Program-made: the position numbers and the translations under genes
Shown here: piece by piece, positions 19,429 through 28,001 of the stretch
Numbering within the stretch: position 1 is the first letter of the stretch
Layout: every line of letters starts with the position of its first letter
NCBI GenBank assembly: GCA_017983755.1
Contig: JAGOAU010000003.1
Span: forward strand, 119,496 to 183,495
DNA from: Azonexus sp.
Lineage (GTDB): Bacteria; Pseudomonadota; Gammaproteobacteria; Burkholderiales; Rhodocyclaceae
Length of the DNA: 64,000 nt
Direction: 5' to 3'
Notes under the pieces: model-generated
What the model was told of the DNA's origin: nothing
Databases searched by the model: none
Seen by the model: the letters and a program-made list of their open reading frames with translations, nothing else

Positions 19429-19617
19429 CGTCGCTTACCCCGCGGCGAAGCCGGTGGGCGTGGGGGCGTGCGGAGCGGGCGTGCGGATCATGGTGCAGTC
19501 ATTGGGTTGAGGGGTTATCAGCATTTTAGCCCCGGACGTGCGCTGCTTGTCATCGCCGCCCGTCGGGCTGCTAGACTTGCCAATTGTCATTCGCCCGAGA
19601 ACGAGGAGTTGCCAGAG

Positions 19618-20154
19618 ATGATCGATGTCCGTCACTACGCTGTCCGCGAAACTCTGCGCAACGGCCTGGAGGTACTTGTCCGCGCCCTGCATCCGGACGA
19701 TGGCGAGCGGATCGCCGAAGCTTTCTCGAAGCTCGACAAGGAGTCCGTCTATACGCGCTTTTTCGGACCGAAGACCGGGTTGACCGACAAGGATTATCAG
19801 ACGATCCGCGAACTGGATTTCGACACCCGCGTCGCGCTGGTCGTCACGATCGTGGAAGGAGGGCGCGAGATCATCATCGCTTCCGGCAGCTACAGCCGTT
19901 TTGCGCAGGATGCCGCCGAGGTCGCCTTCACCGTCGAGGAGGATTACCACGGCCTCGGCATCGCCCGCCGCCTGCTCCAGCATCTCGGCCGGATCGCCGG
20001 CGAGCGCGGTCTTGTCCGCTTCGAGGCGGAAGTCCTGCCCTACAACAACGCGATGCTCAAGGTCTTCGCGGCGAGTGGTTGGCCGATGAGCAAGCGCAGC
20101 GAGGATGGCGCGATTCACATCACGCTCGCGCTCGGGGGTGAAGCAGTTTCCTGA
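19618..20154 (+). CDS. GNAT family N-acetyltransferase
   Basis: 178 residues. The acetyl-CoA binding loop VEEDYHGLGIARRLLQHL matches GNAT motif A. It resembles the stand-alone acetyltransferase domain found at the C-terminus of Pat-type protein acetyltransferases. ATG 19618 is preceded by GAGGAG. The stop overlaps the gluQ start (TGATG). The substrate is unknown. Confidence 0.82.
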   Translation: MIDVRHYAVRETLRNGLEVLVRALHPDDGERIAEAFSKLDKESVYTRFFGPKTGLTDKDYQTIRELDFDTRVALVVTIVEGGREIIIASGSYSRFAQDAAEVAFTVEEDYHGLGIARRLLQHLGRIAGERGLVRFEAEVLPYNNAMLKVFAASGWPMSKRSEDGAIHITLALGGEAVS

Positions 20155-21065
20155 TGGCGGCGCCCTACCGCGGCCGCTTCGCGCCGTCGCCGACCGGGCC
20201 GCTGCATTTCGGCTCGCTGGTCGCCGCCGTCGGCAGCTATCTCGACGCGCGGGCGCACGGCGGCGAGTGGCTGTTGCGCATGGAGGACGTCGATACGCCG
20301 CGTAACGTGGCGGGTGCCGCCGACGGCATCCTGGCGACGCTGGAGGCCTATGGTTTCGAATGGGACGGCCCGGTGCTGTGGCAGAGCACGCGATTCGCGG
20401 CCTACGCAGCGGCGCTGGAGCGCCTGGTCGCGACCGGCCTGGCTTACGGCTGCGCCTGCTCGCGCAAGGAAATCGCCGATTCGGGCAGCCATCCGGCGAT
20501 CGACGGCGGCCTCGCCTACCCGGGCAACTGTCGCAATGGCCTGCCTGCCGGGCGTGCGGCGCGAGCCTGGCGGCTGCGGGTGAACGACGAGCCGCTGGGT
20601 TTCATCGATCGCCTGCAAGGCAGCGTGGTGCAGCATCTGGAAAGCGATGTCGGCGACTTCGTGCTGCACCGCGCCGACGGCTTGTTCGCCTACCAGCTGG
20701 CGGTTGCGGTCGACGACGAATTTCAGGGCATTTCCGACATCGTGCGCGGCGCCGACCTGCTGGCCTCGACGCCGCGCCAGATCTGGCTGCAGCGCTGCCT
20801 CGGCTACGCCACGCCGCGTTATGCCCATCTGCCGGTGGCGAGCAATGCCGCCGGCGAGAAGCTGTCCAAGCAGACGCTGGCACCGGCGCTGGAGGTTGGG
20901 CGGGCGGCAACGCAACTCGTCCGCGCCCTGAATTTTCTCGGGCAGGGTGTTCCGGCCGAACTGGCTGCCGCGCCGGTGCCCGAAGTTTGGGCCTGGGCGC
21001 GGGCGCATTGGTCGTTCGCCGCCATACCGCGCCGGCCGTCTATTCCGCTGGCGAATCTGCCGTAA
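20154..21065 (+). CDS. gluQ: Glutamyl-Q tRNA(Asp) synthetase
   Basis: 303 residues, about the catalytic half of a GluRS, with no anticodon-binding domain. The HIGH-like motif is PTGPLHFGSLVAA and the KMSKS-like motif is KLSKQ. The zinc ligands C-x-C...Y...C (CACSRKE, YPGNC) are those of YadB. The enzyme attaches glutamate to queuosine at position 34 of tRNA-Asp. It overlaps the GNAT gene by one base, and its 3' end overlaps the convergent clsB by 26 bases. Confidence 0.93.
   Translation: MAAPYRGRFAPSPTGPLHFGSLVAAVGSYLDARAHGGEWLLRMEDVDTPRNVAGAADGILATLEAYGFEWDGPVLWQSTRFAAYAAALERLVATGLAYGCACSRKEIADSGSHPAIDGGLAYPGNCRNGLPAGRAARAWRLRVNDEPLGFIDRLQGSVVQHLESDVGDFVLHRADGLFAYQLAVAVDDEFQGISDIVRGADLLASTPRQIWLQRCLGYATPRYAHLPVASNAAGEKLSKQTLAPALEVGRAATQLVRALNFLGQGVPAELAAAPVPEVWAWARAHWSFAAIPRRPSIPLANLP
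20705..20714 (+). repeat. TGCGGTCGAC dispersed motif, copy 7
   Basis: Inside gluQ; followed by GACGAATTTCAGGGCATTTCC with two A/T-rich tracts. Confidence 0.45.
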
Positions 21066-22251
21066 GCCCCGGCGTTTCCTCGTCGGCCTGCCAGTGTTTC
21101 GGGCCGTAGCCGGTGATGCCGACGAGCAGGCGGACAATGCCGTAGGCCAGCCAGCGCAGCAGCTTGGAGTGGAAGGGCTGTTGCGACAGTGTTTCAGGCA
21201 ACATTTCACGCCCGCCCTCGTCGATCGCCTGCTGGACGCTCTGGCGCAGTTCGGCGGCAAAGCCGGCGTCGCGTACCACGAGGTTGGCTTCCTTGGCGAT
21301 CAGCAGACTGAAGGGGTCGATGTTCGACGAGCCGACTGTCGCCCAGTAACCATCAACCACCGCCACCTTGGCGTGCATGAAGCTCTTTTCGTATTCGAAG
21401 ACACGGATCCGGTTTTCCAGCGCTGCGGCGTACAGCGCCTGGGCGGCGAAGCGCAGCAGCGGATGGTCGGTCTTGCCCTGCAACAGCACGGTGATTTTCA
21501 CGCCGCGCCGTGCCGCCGCCTGCAGGGCGCGGCCGAAGCGGACGCCGGGCAGGAAGTAGGCGTTGGCGATCAGGATTTCGCGTTGGGCCGAATCGATGGC
21601 TTCCAGGTAGGCATTCAGGATGTCGTGGCGATGGCGGATGTTGTCGCGGATGAGGAAGGCGGCCACCTGGTGGCCGGCGTCCTCGCAGCAGGTGGCGACC
21701 GGTGTCGCCAGGCGGAAGCGGCGTTTGAAATTGACCCAGGAGACGACTTCCCACATGCGGCGCACCGCGTGGTGCACCTGGCGCAGGGTCGGTCCCTCGA
21801 TACGCACGGCGTAGTCGTAGCGCGGCCGCATGTCGGCCGGGGCGTTGTCGTCGTCGACGATGTTGATGCCGCCGACGAAGGCCACGCGGCCATCGACGAC
21901 GAGCAGCTTGCGGTGCAGGCGGCGCAGGCGGTGGCGGCGCAGGTGGAAGCGGCCGATTTCGGGGCGGTAGATCATGGCGCGGACGCCGGCCTCGGTCAGG
22001 CGCGGTAGAAAATCGGTGCTGAAATTACGCCCGCCGAAGCCGTCGACCGTGACATTCACCTGCACGCCGCGCCCGGCGGCATGGCACAGCGCGCTGGCGA
22101 CGGCGTGGCCGACTTCGTCGTCGGCGAAGATGTAGCTTTCGAGGTAAATCTCGACTTGGGCATCGTTGATTTCGGCCAGCAGGGCCGGGAAGTATTCCGC
22201 GCCCGAGTTGAGCAGCGTGACCCGGTTGCCCGGCAGGAACTCAGCGGCCAT
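21040..22251 (-). CDS. clsB: Cardiolipin synthase B-type phospholipase D
   Basis: 403 residues with two phospholipase-D active-site motifs, HRKLLVVDG and HAKVAVVDG (HxKxxxxD/G). This family makes cardiolipin from phospholipids at the inner membrane. It is downstream of an endonuclease/exonuclease/phosphatase-family gene with an 11-base overlap, the same order as ybhP-ybhO(clsB) in E. coli, which supports the assignment to ClsB rather than ClsA or ClsC. Confidence 0.9.
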   Translation of the reverse strand: MAAEFLPGNRVTLLNSGAEYFPALLAEINDAQVEIYLESYIFADDEVGHAVASALCHAAGRGVQVNVTVDGFGGRNFSTDFLPRLTEAGVRAMIYRPEIGRFHLRRHRLRRLHRKLLVVDGRVAFVGGINIVDDDNAPADMRPRYDYAVRIEGPTLRQVHHAVRRMWEVVSWVNFKRRFRLATPVATCCEDAGHQVAAFLIRDNIRHRHDILNAYLEAIDSAQREILIANAYFLPGVRFGRALQAAARRGVKITVLLQGKTDHPLLRFAAQALYAAALENRIRVFEYEKSFMHAKVAVVDGYWATVGSSNIDPFSLLIAKEANLVVRDAGFAAELRQSVQQAIDEGGREMLPETLSQQPFHSKLLRWLAYGIVRLLVGITGYGPKHWQADEETPGLTADSPAE

Positions 22252-22999
22252 GCCTGGCCAGGTGGGCCGACAGCGCGGCGTGGTCGGAAATGGCGGACCA
22301 CGGGTGGCCGTGGTGTACCTCGGTGCGGTGCACCCTGAAGCCGCGCACGTAGATGCGGTCGAGGCGGAACATCGGCAGGGCGGCGGGGAAGCTCCGGCAG
22401 GGAGCGCCGTTGCGGCCGCTGAAGACTTCGGTCAGCCCGAGCCGCTGCGTCAGGTGCTGGCTGGCACGGTTGTTCCAGTCGTTGAAGTCGCCGGCGATGA
22501 TCAGCGGCGCGTCGAGGTCGGCCATGCGGTCGAGATAGTCGGCCAGCGCCATCATCTGGCGCCGGCGCGAATAGCCGAACAGCGACAGGTGCACGCAGAC
22601 GCAATGCGCCGGCTGGCCACCGGGCAACTCGATCTGGCAGTGCAGCAGGCCGCGTTTCTCGAACTGCAGGTGGGTGACGTCCTGGTTGTGCGAATGCAGG
22701 ATGGGAAAGCGCGAGAGGATGGCGTTGCCGTGGTGGCCGTGGTCGTACACCATGTTGTGGCCGTAGGCCGCGGCGTGCCAGACGTCTTCGGCGAGAAACT
22801 CGTGTTGCGGTTCGCTCGGCCAGTCGTGGTGGTTTTCCGCATGCCCGAGATGCAGACCCTGCACTTCCTGCAGGAAGACGATGTCCGGGTTCAGATGGCG
22901 CAGCCGCTCGCGCAGCTCGTGCACCATCATCCGCCGGTTGAACTGCGAGAAGCCCTTGTGAATGTTGAACGTCGTGACGTGCAGGGCGGGCTTGGACAT
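22241..22999 (-). CDS. Endonuclease/exonuclease/phosphatase family protein (YbhP-like)
   Basis: 252 residues of the EEP fold: TFNIHKGF at the start, the catalytic Glu in FLQEVQGLH, GDFNDWNNR, and the C-terminal SDHAAL motif. Cofactor-dependent phosphodiesterase chemistry is expected, but the substrate of YbhP-like proteins is unknown. The overlap with clsB suggests a role in phospholipid metabolism. Confidence 0.85.
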   Translation of the reverse strand: MSKPALHVTTFNIHKGFSQFNRRMMVHELRERLRHLNPDIVFLQEVQGLHLGHAENHHDWPSEPQHEFLAEDVWHAAAYGHNMVYDHGHHGNAILSRFPILHSHNQDVTHLQFEKRGLLHCQIELPGGQPAHCVCVHLSLFGYSRRRQMMALADYLDRMADLDAPLIIAGDFNDWNNRASQHLTQRLGLTEVFSGRNGAPCRSFPAALPMFRLDRIYVRGFRVHRTEVHHGHPWSAISDHAALSAHLARHGR

Positions 23000-23006
23000 G
23001 GCCGGA

Positions 23007-24104
23007 TCAGGAAATCGCCAGCATCCGGTCGAGCGCCAGTTTAGCCAGCTTGGCCTCGTGTTCCGGAACCTTGATCTGGTTCACCACCTTGCCGTCGACC
23101 AGGTTTTCCAGCGTCCACGCGAGGTGCTGCGGGTCGATGCGCTGCATCGTCGAGCACATGCAGATAGTCGTCGCCATGAACTGGACGATCTTGTTCTGCG
23201 GCAGCACTTCCTTCGCCAGACGGTCGACCAGGTTCAGCTCGGTGCCGACCAGCCAGCGCGTGCCTTCCGGGGCTTCCTTGATGGTCTTGACGATGTGCTC
23301 GGTCGATCCGACGTAATCGGAAGCGGCGCAAACCTCGAAATTACATTCCGGATGGGCGATGGCCAGCCCATCCGGATACTTGGCACGGAAGGCGTCGATA
23401 TGCGACTTCTGGAACATCTGGTGCACCGAGCAGTGGCCCTTCCACAGCAGGATGCGCGCTTTCCTGATCTGTTCCGGGGTCAGGCCGCCGCATTCGAGGT
23501 CGGGGTCCCAGACGACCATCTCGTCCATCGGAAAACCCAGGTTATGGCCGGTCCACCGCCCCAGATGCTGGTCAGGGAAGAACAGCACTTTCGGGCGGCG
23601 CTCGAAAGCCCACTTGGCGATGGTGCCGGCGTTCGAGGAAGTGCACACGATGCCGCCATGCTCGCCGCAGAAAGCCTTCAGATCGGCGGCGGAGTTGATG
23701 TAGGTGACCGGGGTGACTTCGTTCTCGACATCCAGCACTTCGCCCAGCTCGCGCCAGCAGCGTTCGACCTTGGCCAGGTTGGCCATGTCGGCCATCGAGC
23801 AGCCGGCCGCGAGGTCGGGCAGGATGGCGATCTGGTGCGGCGCGGTCATGATGTCGGCGACTTCGGCCATGAAATGCACGCCGCAAAAGATGACGTATTG
23901 CGAATCGGTCTGCGCGGCGAGCTTGGAGAGTTTCAGCGAATCGCCGGTCAGGTCGGCGTGCTGGTAGATGTCGGCGCGCTGGTAGTGGTGGCAGAGGATG
24001 ACCGCCTGCTTGCCCAGTTTGGCGCGGGCGACACGGATGCGTTCCTGGCAGTCGTCGTCCGACAGGCTGTTGAACGGGGAAAAGGCGATCGGAATCGATT
24101 GCAT
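23007..24104 (-). CDS. nadA: Quinolinate synthase
   Basis: 365 residues. It condenses iminoaspartate with dihydroxyacetone phosphate to quinolinate in NAD synthesis and needs a [4Fe-4S] cluster. Cysteines conserved in NadA lie in FCGVHFMAE, ECGGLTPEQI and CMCSTMQRID, and ILCHHYQ is near the N-terminus. The start MQSIPIAFSPFNSL is chosen by family length and AGAGAA upstream. nadB and nadC are not in the window. Confidence 0.94.
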   Translation of the reverse strand: MQSIPIAFSPFNSLSDDDCQERIRVARAKLGKQAVILCHHYQRADIYQHADLTGDSLKLSKLAAQTDSQYVIFCGVHFMAEVADIMTAPHQIAILPDLAAGCSMADMANLAKVERCWRELGEVLDVENEVTPVTYINSAADLKAFCGEHGGIVCTSSNAGTIAKWAFERRPKVLFFPDQHLGRWTGHNLGFPMDEMVVWDPDLECGGLTPEQIRKARILLWKGHCSVHQMFQKSHIDAFRAKYPDGLAIAHPECNFEVCAASDYVGSTEHIVKTIKEAPEGTRWLVGTELNLVDRLAKEVLPQNKIVQFMATTICMCSTMQRIDPQHLAWTLENLVDGKVVNQIKVPEHEAKLAKLALDRMLAIS

Positions 24105-24138
24105 GCTGTTCTCTGGGTATCGTTTTCTGTTGTCCGGC

Positions 24139-24591
24139 TCAGCCCTGATGCCAGGGCAGGCCGCTGTGTCGCCAGCCGCCCGTGGTGTTGCGGCGGCCGT
24201 TGGCATCCTTGTCGCCCTCGAAGCCTTCGAGGATGTTGTAGCAGTCGCCGTAGCCGGCCTCGGTGGCGAGGCGGGCGGCGCCGTCCGAGCGGGCGCCGCT
24301 GCGGCAGAGGAACAGCACCGGCACGCCCGGCTCGACCTGGCGCTTCAGTTCGACCAGGAAATGCGGGTTGCGCACGCCGCCGGGGTACTGATTCCATTCG
24401 ATCTCGACGGCGCCGGGCACGCGCCCGACCCAGTCCCATTCGGCGCGGGTGCGTACATCGACCAGCCTGGCGCCGGGCGCCAGGCGCAACAGGTCGAACG
24501 CCTCCTGCGGCGTCAGGGCGCCGGCGTAAGGCAGGCCCAGGGCCTGGCCGCGCTGCTGCGCCAGGGTCAGGATTTCGGTTAACTTTCCCAT
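24139..24591 (-). CDS. Rhodanese-like domain protein (single domain)
   Basis: 150 residues with one rhodanese domain. The active-site loop is LFLCRSGARSDGAA with the catalytic cysteine intact, so sulfur transfer is possible. Motifs LVDVRTRAEW and NILEGFEGDKD support the family. It lies 34 bases upstream of nadA on the same strand and may share its transcript; a role in Fe-S supply for NadA would be speculation. Confidence 0.85.
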   Translation of the reverse strand: MGKLTEILTLAQQRGQALGLPYAGALTPQEAFDLLRLAPGARLVDVRTRAEWDWVGRVPGAVEIEWNQYPGGVRNPHFLVELKRQVEPGVPVLFLCRSGARSDGAARLATEAGYGDCYNILEGFEGDKDANGRRNTTGGWRHSGLPWHQG

Positions 24592-24638
24592 AATCTGCAA
24601 CTGTTAGAATCCGGGACTAATAGTATAGGGCACACCTC

Positions 24639-25817
24639 ATGGCTCACGGGCATCACCATCACGCACCGCCGCGGCCGACGCCTGCCGATCGCGCCGCCGA
24701 GGCGCAACGAGCGACCTGGGTCAGCGTCGCCGTCAACCTGCTGATGACCGTCGCCCAGATCGTCGTCGGCTGGTTCGCCCACTCGCAGTCGCTGATCGCC
24801 CATGGCCTGCATTCGTTCTCCGATCTGCTGTCCGATTTTCTGGTCATCTACGCCAGCCGGCAGAGCGTGCATCCGGCCGATGCACGCCATCCCTACGGGC
24901 ACGCCCGGGTCGAGACGGCGGCGACGCTGATCCTCGGCGCTTCGCTGGCGCTGATCGGGGGCGGCATCCTGTGGCAATCGGGCATGCGTCTGCAGCATGT
25001 CGAAGCGCTGATCCCGGTCGAGATGGAGGCTTTCTGGGTTGCCATAGCGACCGTGGTGGCCAAGGAGGGGCTCTACCGCTATCTGATCCGCGTCGCCGAG
25101 CGCCTGCGTTCGCAACTGCTGATCGCCAACGCGCTGCATACGCGGGCCGATGCCGCGTCGGCGCTGGTGGTCGTGGTCGGCATCGGCGGCGCCCTGCTCG
25201 GCTGGAGTTTTCTCGACCTGCTGGCGGCGGCGCTGATGGGTTTCATGATCCTGCGCATGGGCGTCGCACTGGCCTGGGGGGCGCTCAAGGAACTGATCGA
25301 TACCGGCCTCGATGAATCGCAGGTCGAGGCAATCCGCAAGACCCTGCTGGCGACGCCCGGCGTCCTCGGTCTGCACGAATTGCGTACCCGGCGCATGGCG
25401 CATCAGGCGCTGGTCGATGCCCATGTCCAGGTCAATGCCCGGATCAGTGTTTCGGAAGGGCACCGGATCGCCGAGTCGGCGCGGGCGCGTGTGCTGCGCG
25501 AGCATCCCGAGGTGCTGGACGTGCTGGTGCACATCGACCCGGAAGATGACCTTGATCCCGATTTCGCCGTCGCCCGCCTGCCTTCCCGCGAGGCGCTGCT
25601 GGACGAACTGGCCACTTTGCTGGTCGATCTGCCGACGCCGGAGCGGATCATGCTGCATTACCTGGGCGGGCGTGTCGAGGTGGAAATCTTTCTGGCGCAC
25701 GATTTCTTTGCCGACGTTTCGGCGCTCAGGCTGGCCGAGGGCGCCCTCGCCGAGCGCATCAAGGACCATCCGGCTATCCGCAGCATTTCCCTGAATTTCC
25801 GGATCGCACCAAATTAG
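24639..25817 (+). CDS. Cation diffusion facilitator (Zn/Fe/Mn efflux)
   Basis: 392 residues. A histidine-rich N-terminus (MAHGHHHHAPP) precedes about six membrane helices with the paired metal sites HSFSDLLSD in helix 2 and HTRADAAS in helix 5. The C-terminal part holds a cytoplasmic CDF dimerisation domain and an extra segment, longer than the 300 residues of FieF. It is divergent from the rhodanese gene with only 47 bases between the starts. The metal is not predictable from sequence alone. Confidence 0.88.
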   Translation: MAHGHHHHAPPRPTPADRAAEAQRATWVSVAVNLLMTVAQIVVGWFAHSQSLIAHGLHSFSDLLSDFLVIYASRQSVHPADARHPYGHARVETAATLILGASLALIGGGILWQSGMRLQHVEALIPVEMEAFWVAIATVVAKEGLYRYLIRVAERLRSQLLIANALHTRADAASALVVVVGIGGALLGWSFLDLLAAALMGFMILRMGVALAWGALKELIDTGLDESQVEAIRKTLLATPGVLGLHELRTRRMAHQALVDAHVQVNARISVSEGHRIAESARARVLREHPEVLDVLVHIDPEDDLDPDFAVARLPSREALLDELATLLVDLPTPERIMLHYLGGRVEVEIFLAHDFFADVSALRLAEGALAERIKDHPAIRSISLNFRIAPN

Positions 25818-25835
25818 CGCAGCAAGGTCTGTATA

Positions 25836-25852
25836 TGCACCTGTTTGGTGCT
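25836..25852. promoter_or_regulatory. NtrC binding site upstream of glnA
   Basis: TGCACC-TGTTT-GGTGC-T matches the known NtrC dyad (TGCACC-N5-GGTGCA) at all but the last base. It lies about 75 bases upstream of the sigma-54 promoter, a normal enhancer distance. Confidence 0.8.
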
Positions 25853-25914
25853 TTAAATCTATGGGTGAATGCCGTTTCTCCTTGTGGCAAAATACAAAGT
25901 CTTGCAGACAAGCG

Positions 25915-25930
25915 TTGGCACACTTTCTGC
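25915..25930 (+). promoter_or_regulatory. Sigma-54 promoter of glnA
   Basis: TTGGCACACTTTCTGC keeps the invariant GG-N10-GC spacing; the -24 half TTGGCAC is perfect and the -12 half is CTGC instead of TTGC. glnA starts 76 bases downstream. Confidence 0.78.
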
Positions 25931-26006
25931 TCAAGATCGTCCGTTGAATTTTTTTTGATTGTCGCCGGTTCCGCCGGCATCTTGTTTAGTTAGGAGACTG
26001 ACGCTT

Positions 26007-27422
26007 ATGGCAACCCCGCAAGACGTGATGAAGATGGTCAAGGAAAACGACGCCAAGTTCGTCGATTTCCGTTTTACCGATACCCGTGGCAAGGAACAGC
26101 ACGTCACCGTGCCGGTCTCCGCTTTCGACGAAGACAAGTTCGAGAACGGCCACGCTTTCGACGGCTCCTCGATCGCCGGCTGGAAGGGTATCCAGGCTTC
26201 CGACATGCAGCTGATGCCGGATCCCGCCACCGCCTACATCGACCCCTTCTTCGACGAAACCACCATCGTCCTGACCTGTGACGTCGTCGATCCGGCCGAC
26301 GGCCGTGGCTATGACCGCGACCCGCGCTCGATCGCCAAGCGCGCCGAAGCCTACCTGAAGTCCTCCGGTATCGGCGACACCGCCTACTTCGGCCCGGAAC
26401 CCGAATTCTTCATCTTCGACTCCGTCGAATGGAATGTCGACATGTCCGGCTGCGCCCTGAAGATCTACTCTTCCGAAGCGGCCTGGACCTCCGGCGAGAA
26501 GAGCGAAGGCGGCGGCGGCACCGGCCACCGTCCGACCGTCAAGGGCGGCTACTTCCCGGTTCCCCCGGTCGACAGCCTGCACGACATCCGTTCCGCCATG
26601 GTTCTCGCCCTCGAAGCCCTCGGCGTGCCGGTCGAAGTTCACCACCACGAAGTCGCCACTGCCGGCCAGTGCGAAATCGGTACCGTCTTCTCCACCCTGG
26701 TCAAGCGTGCCGACTGGACGCAAATCCTGAAGTACGTGGTGCATAACGTCTCCCACCAGTACGGCAAGACCGCCACCTTCATGCCGAAGCCCATCGTTGG
26801 CGACAACGGTTCCGGCATGCACGTTCACCAGTCGATCTGGAAGGATGGCAAGAACCTGTTCGCCGGCGACGGCTATGCCGGCCTGTCCGAAATGGCCCTG
26901 TTCTACATCGGCGGCATCATCAAGCACGCCAAGGCCCTGAACGCCATCACCAACCCGGGCACCAACTCGTACAAGCGCCTCGTGCCGCACTACGAAGCTC
27001 CGGTCAAGCTGGCCTACTCCGCCAAGAACCGTTCCGCTTCGATCCGCATTCCGTACGTCGCCTCGACCAAGGCCCGTCGTATCGAGACCCGCTTCCCGGA
27101 TCCGATCGCCAACCCGTACCTGTGCTTCTCGGCGCTGATGATGGCCGGTCTGGATGGCATCCAGAACAAGATCCACCCGGGCGACCCGGCCGACAAGAAC
27201 CTGTACGATCTGCCGCCGGAAGAAGACGCGCTGATCCCGACCGTTTGCGCCTCCCTGGAAGAAGCCCTGGCTGCGCTTGACAAGGATCGCGAGTTCCTGA
27301 CCCGTGGCGGTGTCTTCTCCAACGACTGGATCGATGCCTACATCGCCCTGAAGATGGACGAAGTCAACAAGGTTCGCATGACCACGCACCCCGTGGAATT
27401 CGATCTCTACTACAGCTGCTGA
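26007..27422 (+). CDS. glnA: Glutamine synthetase, type I
   Basis: 471 residues. It makes glutamine from glutamate, ammonia and ATP. It begins [18 protein letters not shown]; the ammonium/metal-site motifs FGPEPEFF and [10 protein letters not shown] and the NLYDLPPEE adenylylation loop are present, so control by GlnE is expected. TAGGAG is upstream. Codon use is strongly biased, as in highly expressed genes. Transcription is probably by sigma-54 with NtrC, whose gene lies 6 kb downstream. Confidence 0.97.
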   Translation: MATPQDVMKMVKENDAKFVDFRFTDTRGKEQHVTVPVSAFDEDKFENGHAFDGSSIAGWKGIQASDMQLMPDPATAYIDPFFDETTIVLTCDVVDPADGRGYDRDPRSIAKRAEAYLKSSGIGDTAYFGPEPEFFIFDSVEWNVDMSGCALKIYSSEAAWTSGEKSEGGGGTGHRPTVKGGYFPVPPVDSLHDIRSAMVLALEALGVPVEVHHHEVATAGQCEIGTVFSTLVKRADWTQILKYVVHNVSHQYGKTATFMPKPIVGDNGSGMHVHQSIWKDGKNLFAGDGYAGLSEMALFYIGGIIKHAKALNAITNPGTNSYKRLVPHYEAPVKLAYSAKNRSASIRIPYVASTKARRIETRFPDPIANPYLCFSALMMAGLDGIQNKIHPGDPADKNLYDLPPEEDALIPTVCASLEEALAALDKDREFLTRGGVFSNDWIDAYIALKMDEVNKVRMTTHPVEFDLYYSC

Positions 27423-27439
27423 TCGTTTTCCGCAGTGCC

Positions 27440-27470
27440 AAAAAGGGCGGGTTTTACCCGCCCTTTTTTT
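27440..27470 (+). terminator. Rho-independent terminator of glnA
   Basis: Stem AAAGGGCGGG/CCCGCCCTTT with a short loop (TTTTA) and a run of seven T. Confidence 0.93.
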
Positions 27471-27530
27471 GTCCACCTTTCTGGTGTGCAAGCCGTTAAG
27501 TCCGGTAAACTGAATCAGTTAAGAGGAACC

Positions 27531-28001
27531 ATGACGATGACACGCAGCACCCTTGCCCTCATTCTTGCCGCCGCCTTTGCATTGCCGGCAACCGCGCAGA
27601 CCATTTATCGCTGCACAGATGCGAACGGCGGGATGCTGATCTCGAACACGCGTGTCGACAAGAGCTGCAAGGCGGTGGTCAGCAGCCCGGATTCGACGCT
27701 ACCGGCACCGAAGGCGAGAGCATCCGGCGCTGCCGCCAATCCGTCGCCGGCCGGTTTCCCCAGAGTTCAGGAAGACACCCAGAAGGCGCGCGACACGGAC
27801 CGCAAGCGCATTCTCGAGCAGGAACTGGCAGGCGAGCAGCGCAGTCTCGACCAGGCGCAACGCGAGCTGGCCGAGCAGCAGTCGGTGCGAGCCAGCGAAA
27901 GCCCGGCGGCGCGTGACCGCGTCCAGCCTTACAGGGATCGCGTCGCGCAGCATGAGCGCAACATCGTCGCCATCCAGAAAGAGTTGTCCAGCCTGCGCTG
28001 A
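27531..28001 (+). CDS. DUF4124 domain protein, exported
   Basis: 156 residues. A signal peptide (MTMTRSTLALILAAAFALPATA) is followed by a DUF4124-like segment (IYRCTDANGGMLISNTRVD) with a cysteine pair and a C-terminal coiled coil rich in Gln, Glu and Arg. Function is unknown. The glnA-DUF4124 neighbourhood recurs in betaproteobacteria. AGAGG lies ahead of ATG 27531. Its stop abuts the convergent RND gene with no gap. Confidence 0.8.
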   Translation: MTMTRSTLALILAAAFALPATAQTIYRCTDANGGMLISNTRVDKSCKAVVSSPDSTLPAPKARASGAAANPSPAGFPRVQEDTQKARDTDRKRILEQELAGEQRSLDQAQRELAEQQSVRASESPAARDRVQPYRDRVAQHERNIVAIQKELSSLR